A program made the translations under genes and the position numbers. A stretch of DNA of 6,280 bases from Paracoccaceae bacterium (GTDB lineage: Bacteria; Pseudomonadota; Alphaproteobacteria; Rhodobacterales; Rhodobacteraceae): NCBI GenBank assembly GCA_007123625.1, contig SKKS01000207.1, forward strand, positions 1 to 6,280. Reading direction: 5' to 3'. Positions 1 through 6,139 of this stretch are shown in pieces; the stretch's first letter is position 1; each line of letters starts with the position of its first letter. Below the pieces are notes generated by a model that was given only the letters and a program-made list of their open reading frames with translations, made no database searches and had not been told where the DNA came from.

Positions 1-1
1 A

Positions 2-937
2 GGCGCAACCGACACTTGGCCCGGCGCGCCCGAGCAAGTGCAGGCCGACCCGCCCGACCCCGGCAAAAGCCCCTTTGGCGCCGCACCCGCGCCGGTCCGC
101 GCGGCCCCGCCGCCCGCGCCTGCCCGCAGTCGGGCGCTGCCGGTGCTGTTGCTGGCGCTTGTGGCCGTGGCGGGTGGCGGGGCATGGTATGCGGGCGTCC
201 TTCCGATCGGGGATCCTCCAGTACCTGCGCTTTCGCAGGCGCAACCGTTGACCAGCGGCGCCGAACAGGCCGGTTGGATCAACGCGGCCCCGCCTGTCGA
301 TACCTGCAGCTTTGTTCAGGTCGCCGGCCCGGGCGCGGCACCCGATACCGTGACGCTTCGGGCGTTCGGGTCGAGTGCGGTGGCCTTCAATCCCATGCTC
401 GAAGCGTTTTCCGAGGTTCACGGCTATGTCCCGGCGCTGCAGTTCACGCGGGTGCGCGATGGCCAGTGTTCGGTGCTAGGGTTCCTGTCCGACGTGCGCG
501 CGCTTGACGCGCCGATAGACACTGGCGGCCTGTCGCTGCGGACGGATCAGGCTACGCTGACCGAAGGGGACACGATTTCGGGCAATATCGACGGCGCGGC
601 GGGGGCGGTAACCAGCCTGCTGTTCTTCGAGCATAACGGCGCGATGCAGAACCTCAGCCACAGGGTGCTGCGCGACGATGACACCTCGAAGCGGTTCACC
701 CAGCCTGACCTGACCTTTCATCAGCCGCCCGACAGCGAACCGGGGACAAGCGACTCGGTGCTTCTGGTGGCGTTCAACAGTGATCGCGCGCTGGATACCA
801 TCAACCTGATCGGCCGGGATGTTGCGCTTCCGGCGTCGGAACTGCCGAATTTCTGGCGGTTCCTGATGCTCGATATTTCGCGCGCCGATGTCCCCATCGG
901 CATAGGATTGCACGCCGTGCCATTGCCGCAGGAGTGA
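2..937 (+). CDS. C-terminal part of a single-pass membrane protein, possibly a T6SS-linked Ser/Thr kinase (5' partial)
   Basis: The frame is open to the left window edge, so this is probably the last 311 residues of a longer protein; the GTG at 38 has no convincing ribosome binding site and lies inside continuous coding sequence. Order of parts: a Pro/Ala-rich linker (about fragment residues 17-43), a hydrophobic helix (about 46-66, LPVLLLALVAVAGGGAWYAG), then about 240 residues that should lie in the periplasm. That part holds two cysteines in similar contexts (DTCSFVQV and GQCSVLGFL), which could form a disulphide. A later segment (LSLRTDQATLTEGDTISGNI onward) loosely resembles the DUF4384 type of domain found behind bacterial Ser/Thr kinases and caspase-like proteins. 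Linker, helix and outer sensor domain upstream of vgrG fit a PpkA-type T6SS kinase, but the kinase domain is not in view, so the function is inference. The reading frame and stop (TGA at 935-937) are secure. Confidence 0.6.
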   Translation, partial: GATDTWPGAPEQVQADPPDPGKSPFGAAPAPVRAAPPPAPARSRALPVLLLALVAVAGGGAWYAGVLPIGDPPVPALSQAQPLTSGAEQAGWINAAPPVDTCSFVQVAGPGAAPDTVTLRAFGSSAVAFNPMLEAFSEVHGYVPALQFTRVRDGQCSVLGFLSDVRALDAPIDTGGLSLRTDQATLTEGDTISGNIDGAAGAVTSLLFFEHNGAMQNLSHRVLRDDDTSKRFTQPDLTFHQPPDSEPGTSDSVLLVAFNSDRALDTINLIGRDVALPASELPNFWRFLMLDISRADVPIGIGLHAVPLPQE

Positions 938-965
938 CGCGGCGGCACGATACTTGATTTCGCCC

Positions 966-980
966 GGACGGTCGCCGTTC
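966..980 (+). terminator. Small hairpin after the membrane-protein gene; weak terminator candidate
   Basis: GGACGG, loop TCG, CCGTTC forms a six-pair stem with one G-U pair, 29 bp after the stop codon at 937. It is followed by TTGACA rather than a T run, so it does not look like a strong intrinsic terminator. It may attenuate read-through into vgrG, or be chance in GC-rich DNA. Confidence 0.2.
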
Positions 981-1010
981 TTGACAGTATGATCCCCGGG
1001 ATGGTTCTAT
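981..1010 (+). promoter_or_regulatory. Possible sigma70-type promoter for vgrG
   Basis: A perfect TTGACA (981-986) is followed after 18 bp by TTCTAT (1005-1010), which matches the -10 consensus at only three of six positions. It is the best sigma70 candidate in the 121-bp gap before vgrG and would give a leader of about 40 nt. The poor -10 makes activity uncertain. vgrG may instead be read from the upstream gene or from another promoter type. Confidence 0.35.
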
Positions 1011-1014
1011 TTCT

Positions 1015-1039
1015 CCTTGCGGGATCTTTGCCTGCAAGG
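1015..1039 (+). other. Inverted repeat in the vgrG leader
   Basis: CCTTGC (1015-1020) and GCAAGG (1034-1039) are perfect complements around a 13-nt loop, in the untranslated stretch just before the vgrG ribosome binding site. CTCC at 1013-1016 can alternatively pair with GGAG at 1047-1050, part of that binding site, and the two pairings exclude each other because they share 1015-1016. A regulatory role is only a suggestion. Confidence 0.3.
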
Positions 1040-1045
1040 TCCTTC

Positions 1046-1050
1046 GGGAG
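1046..1050 (+). promoter_or_regulatory. Ribosome binding site deciding the vgrG start
   Basis: GGGAG sits 8 nt before ATG 1059, which supports that start over the in-frame TTG at 1017. It can pair with CTCC at 1013-1016 in an alternative leader fold. Confidence 0.6.
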
Positions 1051-1058
1051 CTTCTGTC

Positions 1059-3089
1059 ATGAGCAAGGAACTTGGCCAGTCCGAACGTCAGGGAAAGCTG
1101 GAAACGGTCATCGGCAGCGACAAGCTGTTCCTTGCCGGGTTCGCGGGAAGCGAATTTGTCAACGACATGTTCGAGTTCCAGATCGAGGCGGTTTCGAAAG
1201 ACCCCAAGATCGACATAAACAAGCTGATCGGCACCCATGCCCGCGTTGACCTGCACACCCACGAACACGGCGAGCGAAGTTTTGACGGGCTGGTGGTCCG
1301 GTCGCAGTGGCTGGGCGTGGACCAGAACGGTATCCGCTACGGGTTGACACTTCGGCCCTGGCTGTGGCGGGCGCGGTTCCGGCGCAACCAGCGCATTTTT
1401 CACGGCCAGTCGGTTGTGGACATCATCGGCGCAATTCTGGGCGACTACGGGGAGCCGTTCGAGCTGACCCTGCAAGGAAACTACAAGACCCTCGAATACA
1501 CGGTCCAATACCGTGAAAGCGATTTCGATTTCCTTTTGCGCATGTTGGAGCGGTTCGGCATCAGCTATTTCTTCCGGCACGACACATCGGGGCACACACT
1601 GGTTCTGACCGACAGCATTGACCAGCATCCCGAAATTCCGGGCGAGGCGCGCGACTTTCTGGGCGCGGACAATGAGTTCCAACATGAACGTGAACATTTC
1701 ACGAAATGGGTGCCCGAGCGAAATCTGACCACCGACGTGGTCGAGATGACGGACTACAACTTTACCAAACCCGATGCTGGGATGAAGGCATCGCAGTCGG
1801 ATGATACCGGGTCGCGGTCAGGCGGCCCGCTCGAAGCCTATGACTATCCCGGCTTCTATCTGGACGAGGGAGAAGGCAAGGACGCCGTGCAGATCCGGCT
1901 CAACCAGGTGCGCAGCGCGGATATCCGTCATCGCGCCATGGGCAACTGCATCTCGTTGTCTGCCGGTCTGCGGGTCGCCATCGGCGGGGATGAGATCCCC
2001 GATGTAACGGGAAACACCTTCCTGTGCGTCGCCGCGCGGCACAAGTTCGCGGCGCAGGCCTATGGCAGCAGTCGCGGAGGCGGGCGCGAGCAGGATTACA
2101 CCGGCAGCTACACGCTCATCCCCGAAGACGCCCCCTTCGCCCCGGAAAAGCGCCAGTCCGAGCCCCGGATCAACGGGCCGCAAACGGCCACCGTGGTTGG
2201 TCCGGAAGGCGAGAAAATCCATGTCGACAAATATGGGCGCATCCTTGTGCGGTTCCACTGGGACCGGGACAAGGCGAATTCGATGTATTGCCGGGTGATG
2301 CAACCTTCGGCGGGCAATGGCTGGGGCGCCATGACGATCCCGCGCATCGGCATGGAGGTCGTGGTCGAATTTATCGAAGGCCACCCCGACCAGCCGCTGG
2401 TGACGGGGTGCGTCTACAACGGCAAGAACATGCCGCCTTATGAATTGCCCGGAAACAAGACCCGCACCACCTTCAAGAGCGCGAACCATGACGAGTCAGG
2501 CTTCAACGAACTCCGGTTCGAGGACGAGGCCGGAGACGAGGAGATCTTCCTGCACGCCGAGCGCTATTTCAATGCGGTCGTGAAGAAGGATGCCACCTGG
2601 CACGTTCAGGGCAATCTGCACAAGCAGATCGGCGCAAGCGAATCGCTGCACGTCGGCAAGGACCGCGACATCGAGGTGATGGACCACGAGCGCAAGGCGA
2701 TCGGCAAGTCGCAATCCCTGACCGTGGGCGAAGCGCGCGTCACCGCCGTTGGCAGTGACGATGTGCTTGCCGTGGGCGGTGCTGCCTGCATTTCGGCGGG
2801 CGGAACGGTGCGGCTGGAGGCGGGGTCGAACGCTTCGGCGATTGCCGGCATGAACATGAACCTCACGGCAGGCATGAACCTTGTTATCGAGGCAGGCGTG
2901 ATGCTGACCCTCAAGGCCGGTGGAAACTTCATCACCATCGGCCCGTCGGGCATTGCGATTTCCGGCACCACTGTCCTGATCAACAGCGGTGGTGCGGCGG
3001 GCAGCGCCAGTACGGTGGGCAAGAAGGGTGACTCCCCCGAGAAATTCGGTGGACCGCACGCAGAGCGTTACGACAAGTCGAAGTCATAG
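1059..3089 (+). CDS. vgrG: Type VI secretion system tip protein VgrG (TssI)
   Basis: VgrG forms the trimeric spike that caps the Hcp tube of the T6SS and is fired out of the cell, carrying effectors. The 676-residue product has the usual order: a gp27-like N-terminal part (FEFQIEA from residue 38; YTVQYRESDFDFLLRMLERF from residue 147), then a gp5-like OB-fold (EKIHVDKYGRILVRFHW at 385-401; MQPSAGNGWGAMTIPRIGME from 414; GHPDQPLVTG ending at 450), then the conserved NELRFEDEAGDEEIFLHAER (483-502), and a repetitive Gly/Ala/Val-rich beta-helix (about 515-627). It ends with SGTTVLINSGGAAGS and a short polar tail of about 25 residues. Length is normal for a VgrG without a fused effector; no toxin domain is visible. 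ATG 1059 is chosen because GGGAG at 1046-1050 lies 8 nt upstream; the frame also opens from TTG 1017, but that adds 14 unsupported residues. It follows the possible T6SS kinase gene by 121 bp. No effector or adaptor gene lies behind it. Confidence 0.96.
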   Translation: MSKELGQSERQGKLETVIGSDKLFLAGFAGSEFVNDMFEFQIEAVSKDPKIDINKLIGTHARVDLHTHEHGERSFDGLVVRSQWLGVDQNGIRYGLTLRPWLWRARFRRNQRIFHGQSVVDIIGAILGDYGEPFELTLQGNYKTLEYTVQYRESDFDFLLRMLERFGISYFFRHDTSGHTLVLTDSIDQHPEIPGEARDFLGADNEFQHEREHFTKWVPERNLTTDVVEMTDYNFTKPDAGMKASQSDDTGSRSGGPLEAYDYPGFYLDEGEGKDAVQIRLNQVRSADIRHRAMGNCISLSAGLRVAIGGDEIPDVTGNTFLCVAARHKFAAQAYGSSRGGGREQDYTGSYTLIPEDAPFAPEKRQSEPRINGPQTATVVGPEGEKIHVDKYGRILVRFHWDRDKANSMYCRVMQPSAGNGWGAMTIPRIGMEVVVEFIEGHPDQPLVTGCVYNGKNMPPYELPGNKTRTTFKSANHDESGFNELRFEDEAGDEEIFLHAERYFNAVVKKDATWHVQGNLHKQIGASESLHVGKDRDIEVMDHERKAIGKSQSLTVGEARVTAVGSDDVLAVGGAACISAGGTVRLEAGSNASAIAGMNMNLTAGMNLVIEAGVMLTLKAGGNFITIGPSGIAISGTTVLINSGGAAGSASTVGKKGDSPEKFGGPHAERYDKSKS

Positions 3090-3101
3090 CGACGCAGTCG
3101 C
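3089..3101. terminator. Short hairpin at the convergent gene ends; weak terminator candidate
   Basis: GCGAC, loop GCA, GTCGC is a perfect five-pair inverted repeat that begins on the last base of the vgrG stop codon, in the 25-bp gap between vgrG and the convergent DUF1036 gene. There is no T run on either strand, so intrinsic termination is unproven. Confidence 0.25.
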
Positions 3102-3114
3102 CACGCCTGCGCCT

Positions 3115-3534
3115 TCAGGACGGTGAGTCGCCCAGAAACAGGGTCCAGGCCTGGGCCGCACCGATGTCGATTTCCGCGAAAGGTGCCGCGATGTGGCCGC
3201 GTTCCCAGCAATCCTCGGTGCCGGTGATCTCGAACCGGCCGTCAAGGACGCACATTTCAGTGTTGCCGTCCAACAGCACCTGGCCAAAGACATCGGTGGC
3301 GAAGACATAGAAATAGCGGCTGTCCAGCCGCCCGCGCAGCAGGGTCGCGCAACGGTTCGGCCCGATGGTCCACCAGCCGCGTGTGCCGAACGCCTCGCCT
3401 GTATCCGCGCCGATGGCCACGTTGATCACGTCGAAGCTGTCGTTGCAGACGATGAAATCGGCACGCGCCTGTGCGGGTAGCAACAGCGCCGGGGCAAGGG
3501 TGGACAAGGCAAGCGCAAGCGTTCGGGGCGTCAT
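3115..3534 (-). CDS. Exported DUF1036 family protein
   Basis: This 139-residue protein starts with a signal peptide: basic MTPR, a hydrophobic core at about residues 5-20, and a likely cleavage after ARA at residue 25, leaving DFIVCNDSFDV as the mature N-terminus. The mature part fits the DUF1036 pattern: FIVCNDS, then GWWTIGPNRC (53-62), YFYVFATD (74-81), MCVLDGRFEITGTEDCWERG (94-113) and a hydrophobic end. Four cysteines (30, 62, 95, 109) could form two disulphides in the periplasm. The family has no established function that I know of. ATG 3534 is chosen because it directly precedes the signal peptide; the frame opens further, from 3645, but that extension would cross the copper promoter and the copA start. 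No good Shine-Dalgarno is visible before 3534. It converges on vgrG and diverges from copA, with its start 45 bp from the copper operator. Whether it belongs with either neighbour is unknown. Confidence 0.85.
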   Translation of the reverse strand: MTPRTLALALSTLAPALLLPAQARADFIVCNDSFDVINVAIGADTGEAFGTRGWWTIGPNRCATLLRGRLDSRYFYVFATDVFGQVLLDGNTEMCVLDGRFEITGTEDCWERGHIAAPFAEIDIGAAQAWTLFLGDSPS

Positions 3535-3578
3535 GGTCGAAGGATGCGCGCGTGCGCGGAAAAGCGCAAGATGGGCAC

Positions 3579-3609
3579 TTGACCTTCCAGTTGCGGGAAG
3601 GGTTATGTG
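3579..3609 (+). promoter_or_regulatory. Copper-responsive CueR/HmrR promoter and operator of copA
   Basis: TTGACC (-35, 3579-3584) and TATGTG (-10, 3604-3609) are separated by 19 bp, the overlong spacing typical of MerR-family activator promoters. The operator is the dyad ACCTTCC (3582-3588), seven bases, GGAAGGG (3596-3602), with six of seven positions complementary. From memory the Escherichia coli copA promoter has the same TTGACC, CCTTCC/GGAAGG dyad, 7-bp centre and 19-bp spacer. Transcription would start near 3616, giving a leader of about 20 nt. The regulator is probably the MerR-family protein encoded directly after copA. Confidence 0.88.
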
Positions 3610-3627
3610 AGTTTCCAGACAAGGAAT

Positions 3628-3631
3628 GGAG
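3628..3631 (+). promoter_or_regulatory. Ribosome binding site deciding the copA start
   Basis: GGAG at 3628-3631 lies 6 nt before ATG 3638. The earlier in-frame ATG at 3626 directly abuts AAGGA (3621-3625), too close for normal initiation, so 3638 is the better start. Confidence 0.55.
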
Positions 3632-3637
3632 TATCGG

Positions 3638-6139
3638 ATGGTCACCGCAACCGCCGAAGGCAGCAGGCTGCGCCTTCATCTGGACAAGCTGAATTGCGCG
3701 GGCTGCGTGCGCCGCGCCGAAACCGCGTTGCTGGCCGAGCCGGGGGTTTCGGATGTTGCCGTGAACCTGGCCAATGCCTCGGCCGATCTGACACTTGGCG
3801 CTCCGGCGACCGCGCAATCCGTGGCGGCGCGGCTGGACGGCGCGGGTTATCCGGCGCACCGGGACGAACTTGTGCTGGCGCTGGACGGCATGACCTGCGC
3901 GTCCTGCGTCGCGCGGGTGGAGCGTGCCTTGCTGGCCGCGCCGGGGGTGCTGTCGGCCGCGGTGAATCTGGCGGCGGGGCAGGCGCGGGTGCAGGTGCTC
4001 GAAGGCGCCACCACAGCGCAGGCACTGGCGCGTGCCGCGACCGATGCGGGCTATCCGGCCACTCCCGATGACGGGGACGCAACACCCGCTAGTCCCACCG
4101 CCCGGCACGATGCCGAGGCGACGGCCATCAAGCGCAACTTTCTGCTGGCCGCCGCGCTGACGCTGCCGGTGTTCGTGCTGGAGATGGGCGGCCATGTGGT
4201 CCCACCGTTTCATCACTGGATCCATCACACAATCGGCATGCAGGCCAGCTGGATGGTACAGTTCGTGCTGACGACGCTGGTGCTGGCCTGGCCCGGGCGT
4301 GCGTTTTATCTGCGCGGTTTCCCCGCGCTCTGGCGCCGGGCGCCGGATATGAACAGCCTTGTGGCGATGGGCACTGCTGCGGCCTGGGCCTATTCGGTGG
4401 TGGCGCTGTTCGCGCCGGGCGTGCTGCCCGTCGGCACGCGCGCCGTGTATTTCGAGGCCGCGGCGGTGATTGTTACGCTGATCCTTCTGGGGCGCTGGCT
4501 GGAAGCGCGCGCGAAGGGGCGCACTGGCGCAGCCATTGCCCGGCTGATCGGTCTGCAACCGCGCGAGGCGCGCGTCTTGCGCGATGGTGTCGAAGTCACC
4601 GTGCCGCTGACGGCCCTGACACCGGGCGACTTGATCCGTATTCGCCCGGGCGAGCGCGTTCCAGTGGATGGCGCGGTGGCCGAGGGCTCCAGCTTTGTCG
4701 ATGAAAGCATGATCACGGGCGAGCCTGTGCCGGTGGAAAAAGGCACCGGCGCGCGGCTGACGGGTGGCACGGTAAACGGCACCGGCAGCGTGGTGATGCG
4801 CGCCACGCATGTGGGTGGCGACACGGTTCTGGCGCAGATCATCCGCATGGTCGAAGCTGCACAGGGAGCCAAACTGCCCATTCAGGCACTGGTGGACCGG
4901 GTGACGTTGTGGTTCGTTCCGGCAGTGATGGTGGTTGCCGTGGTGGCGGTGGCGGGGTGGCTGGCGTTTGGCCCGGATCTGACATTTGCGCTGGTGGCCG
5001 GTGTGTCGGTGCTGATCATCGCCTGTCCCTGCGCGATGGGGCTGGCCACGCCCACATCCGTGATGGTGGGCACCGGACGGGCGGCGGAGCTGGGCGTGTT
5101 GTTTCGCAAGGGCACCGCGCTGCAGGGGCTGGAGAAGGTCCGGTTGGTGGCCTTCGACAAGACCGGCACATTGACTGAAGGGCGCCCGGTGCTGACTGAT
5201 CTGGCCGTGATCGAAGGGCAGGACGAAGCACAGGCGCTGGCGCTGGCGGCCGCACTCGAAGCGCAGTCCGAGCACCCTGTGGCGCAAGCCGTGGTGGCAG
5301 CCGCGCACGCGCGTGGCCTGACCCTGCCACAGGCCGACGGGTTCGACAGTATCACCGGCTTCGGCATTCGCGGTCAGGTCGAAGGCCGCGCGGTGCTGAT
5401 CGGGGCGGCACGCCTGATGGAGCGCGAAGGCGTGGACATGGGCGCGCTGGCCGCGCGCGCGACGGCGCTGGGCGCGCAGGCGCGCACGCCGCTGTGGCTG
5501 GCCATTGACGGGCGCGCGGTGGCACTTCTGGGTGTGGCCGACCGGGTGAAACCGGGCGCTGCGGCAGCGATTGCGGCGCTGCACGCCATGGGGCTCAAGA
5601 CCGCAATGATATCGGGCGACACTCGCGCGGCTGCGCAGGCTGTGGCCGATGAACTGGGAATCGACCATGTGGTGGCCGAAGTGCTGCCCGACGGCAAGGT
5701 GACCGCGCTCAAGGCATTGCGCGAAGCCCACGGCCCGGTGGCCTTTGTCGGCGACGGCATCAACGACGCCCCGGCGCTGGCCGAAGCTGATGCGGGCATC
5801 GCCATTGGCACCGGCACCGATGTGGCGGTGGAAACGGCGGATGTGGTCTTGGCTTCGGGCGATCCGGGCCGGGTGGCGACGGCGCTTGAAGTGTCGCGCC
5901 TGACCATGCGCAACATCCGCCAGAACCTGTTCTGGGCATTTGCCTACAACACGGCGCTGATTCCGGTGGCGGCGGGGGTGCTTTATCCGGCGACGGGGAT
6001 CATGCTCAGCCCTGAACTGGCGGCGGGGGCCATGGCGTTGTCGAGTGTCTTCGTGCTGTCGAACGCGCTGCGGCTGCGCTACATCACGCCGCGCGTCCCG
6101 GCGACAGTACCGGATACGCAAACGGAGGCGTTGGCATGA
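3638..6139 (+). CDS. copA: Cu(I)-exporting P1B-1 type ATPase CopA
   Basis: CopA is an inner-membrane pump that uses ATP to move Cu(I) out of the cytoplasm. From ATG 3638 the product has 833 residues (837 from ATG 3626). Two N-terminal HMA metal-binding domains are present: the first with CAGC at 20-23, the second with MTCASC and cysteines 87 and 90. TM1 starts near residue 168 and is followed by a His-rich loop (FHHWIHH). Then come the actuator TGE (360-362), CPC in the ion path (463-465, CPC-x6-P), phosphorylated D507 in DKTGT, the nucleotide-binding HP (546-547), SGD with D661, and GDGINDAP (D706, D710). The P1B-1 signatures N-x6-YN-x4-P (N763, Y770, N771, P776) and M-x2-SS (M799, S802, S803) identify Cu(I) rather than Zn/Cd as the substrate. 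All catalytic residues are intact and the length is usual for a two-HMA CopA. The CueR-type promoter lies 29 bp upstream of the start, and the stop overlaps the start of the regulator gene. Confidence 0.97.
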   Translation: MVTATAEGSRLRLHLDKLNCAGCVRRAETALLAEPGVSDVAVNLANASADLTLGAPATAQSVAARLDGAGYPAHRDELVLALDGMTCASCVARVERALLAAPGVLSAAVNLAAGQARVQVLEGATTAQALARAATDAGYPATPDDGDATPASPTARHDAEATAIKRNFLLAAALTLPVFVLEMGGHVVPPFHHWIHHTIGMQASWMVQFVLTTLVLAWPGRAFYLRGFPALWRRAPDMNSLVAMGTAAAWAYSVVALFAPGVLPVGTRAVYFEAAAVIVTLILLGRWLEARAKGRTGAAIARLIGLQPREARVLRDGVEVTVPLTALTPGDLIRIRPGERVPVDGAVAEGSSFVDESMITGEPVPVEKGTGARLTGGTVNGTGSVVMRATHVGGDTVLAQIIRMVEAAQGAKLPIQALVDRVTLWFVPAVMVVAVVAVAGWLAFGPDLTFALVAGVSVLIIACPCAMGLATPTSVMVGTGRAAELGVLFRKGTALQGLEKVRLVAFDKTGTLTEGRPVLTDLAVIEGQDEAQALALAAALEAQSEHPVAQAVVAAAHARGLTLPQADGFDSITGFGIRGQVEGRAVLIGAARLMEREGVDMGALAARATALGAQARTPLWLAIDGRAVALLGVADRVKPGAAAAIAALHAMGLKTAMISGDTRAAAQAVADELGIDHVVAEVLPDGKVTALKALREAHGPVAFVGDGINDAPALAEADAGIAIGTGTDVAVETADVVLASGDPGRVATALEVSRLTMRNIRQNLFWAFAYNTALIPVAAGVLYPATGIMLSPELAAGAMALSSVFVLSNALRLRYITPRVPATVPDTQTEALA
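6124..6128 (+). promoter_or_regulatory. Ribosome binding site of the MerR-family regulator, inside the copA end
   Basis: GGAGG lies 7 nt before ATG 6136, within the last codons of copA. It identifies 6136 as the regulator start and allows initiation by ribosomes finishing copA. Confidence 0.75.

Noticed and set aside
16..507. Plus-strand ORF of 163 codons overlapping the membrane-protein gene in another frame
   Set aside because: Its product is Arg/Gly/Ala-rich without domain features, whereas the frame ending at 937 has a coherent membrane helix and folded-domain composition.
1017..1058. Extended vgrG start at TTG 1017
   Set aside because: The added residues are not VgrG-like, and ATG 1059 has a well-placed GGGAG.
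989..1249. Short ORF beginning MIPGMVLFLLAGSLPARS, resembling a signal peptide
   Set aside because: It overlaps the vgrG start in another frame, most of its length is within vgrG coding sequence, its later residues are Arg-rich shadow sequence, and no ribosome binding site fits its start.
801..1697. Minus-strand ORF of 298 codons across the vgrG start
   Set aside because: It overlaps two supported plus-strand genes, has no recognisable domain and is a frame shadow.
3626..3637. Earlier copA start at ATG 3626
   Set aside because: The AAGGA is immediately adjacent to this ATG with no spacing, while ATG 3638 has GGAG at 6 nt. The difference is only four residues and cannot be excluded completely.
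3535..3645. Extended DUF1036 start at 3645
   Set aside because: It would bury the signal peptide 37 residues inside the protein and run across the copA promoter and start region.
3257..6121. Open frame of 954 codons on the minus strand, antisense to copA
   Set aside because: It is very rich in Arg, His, Gln and Gly with no recognisable domain, and it covers a fully intact copA and part of the DUF1036 gene. This is a typical by-product of high-GC codon usage on the opposite strand.
3638..6139. Zn/Cd/Pb exporter (ZntA/CadA) as the identity of the ATPase
   Set aside because: YN in the seventh helix and M-x2-SS in the eighth are Cu(I)-ATPase signatures, and the promoter and downstream regulator are of CueR type.
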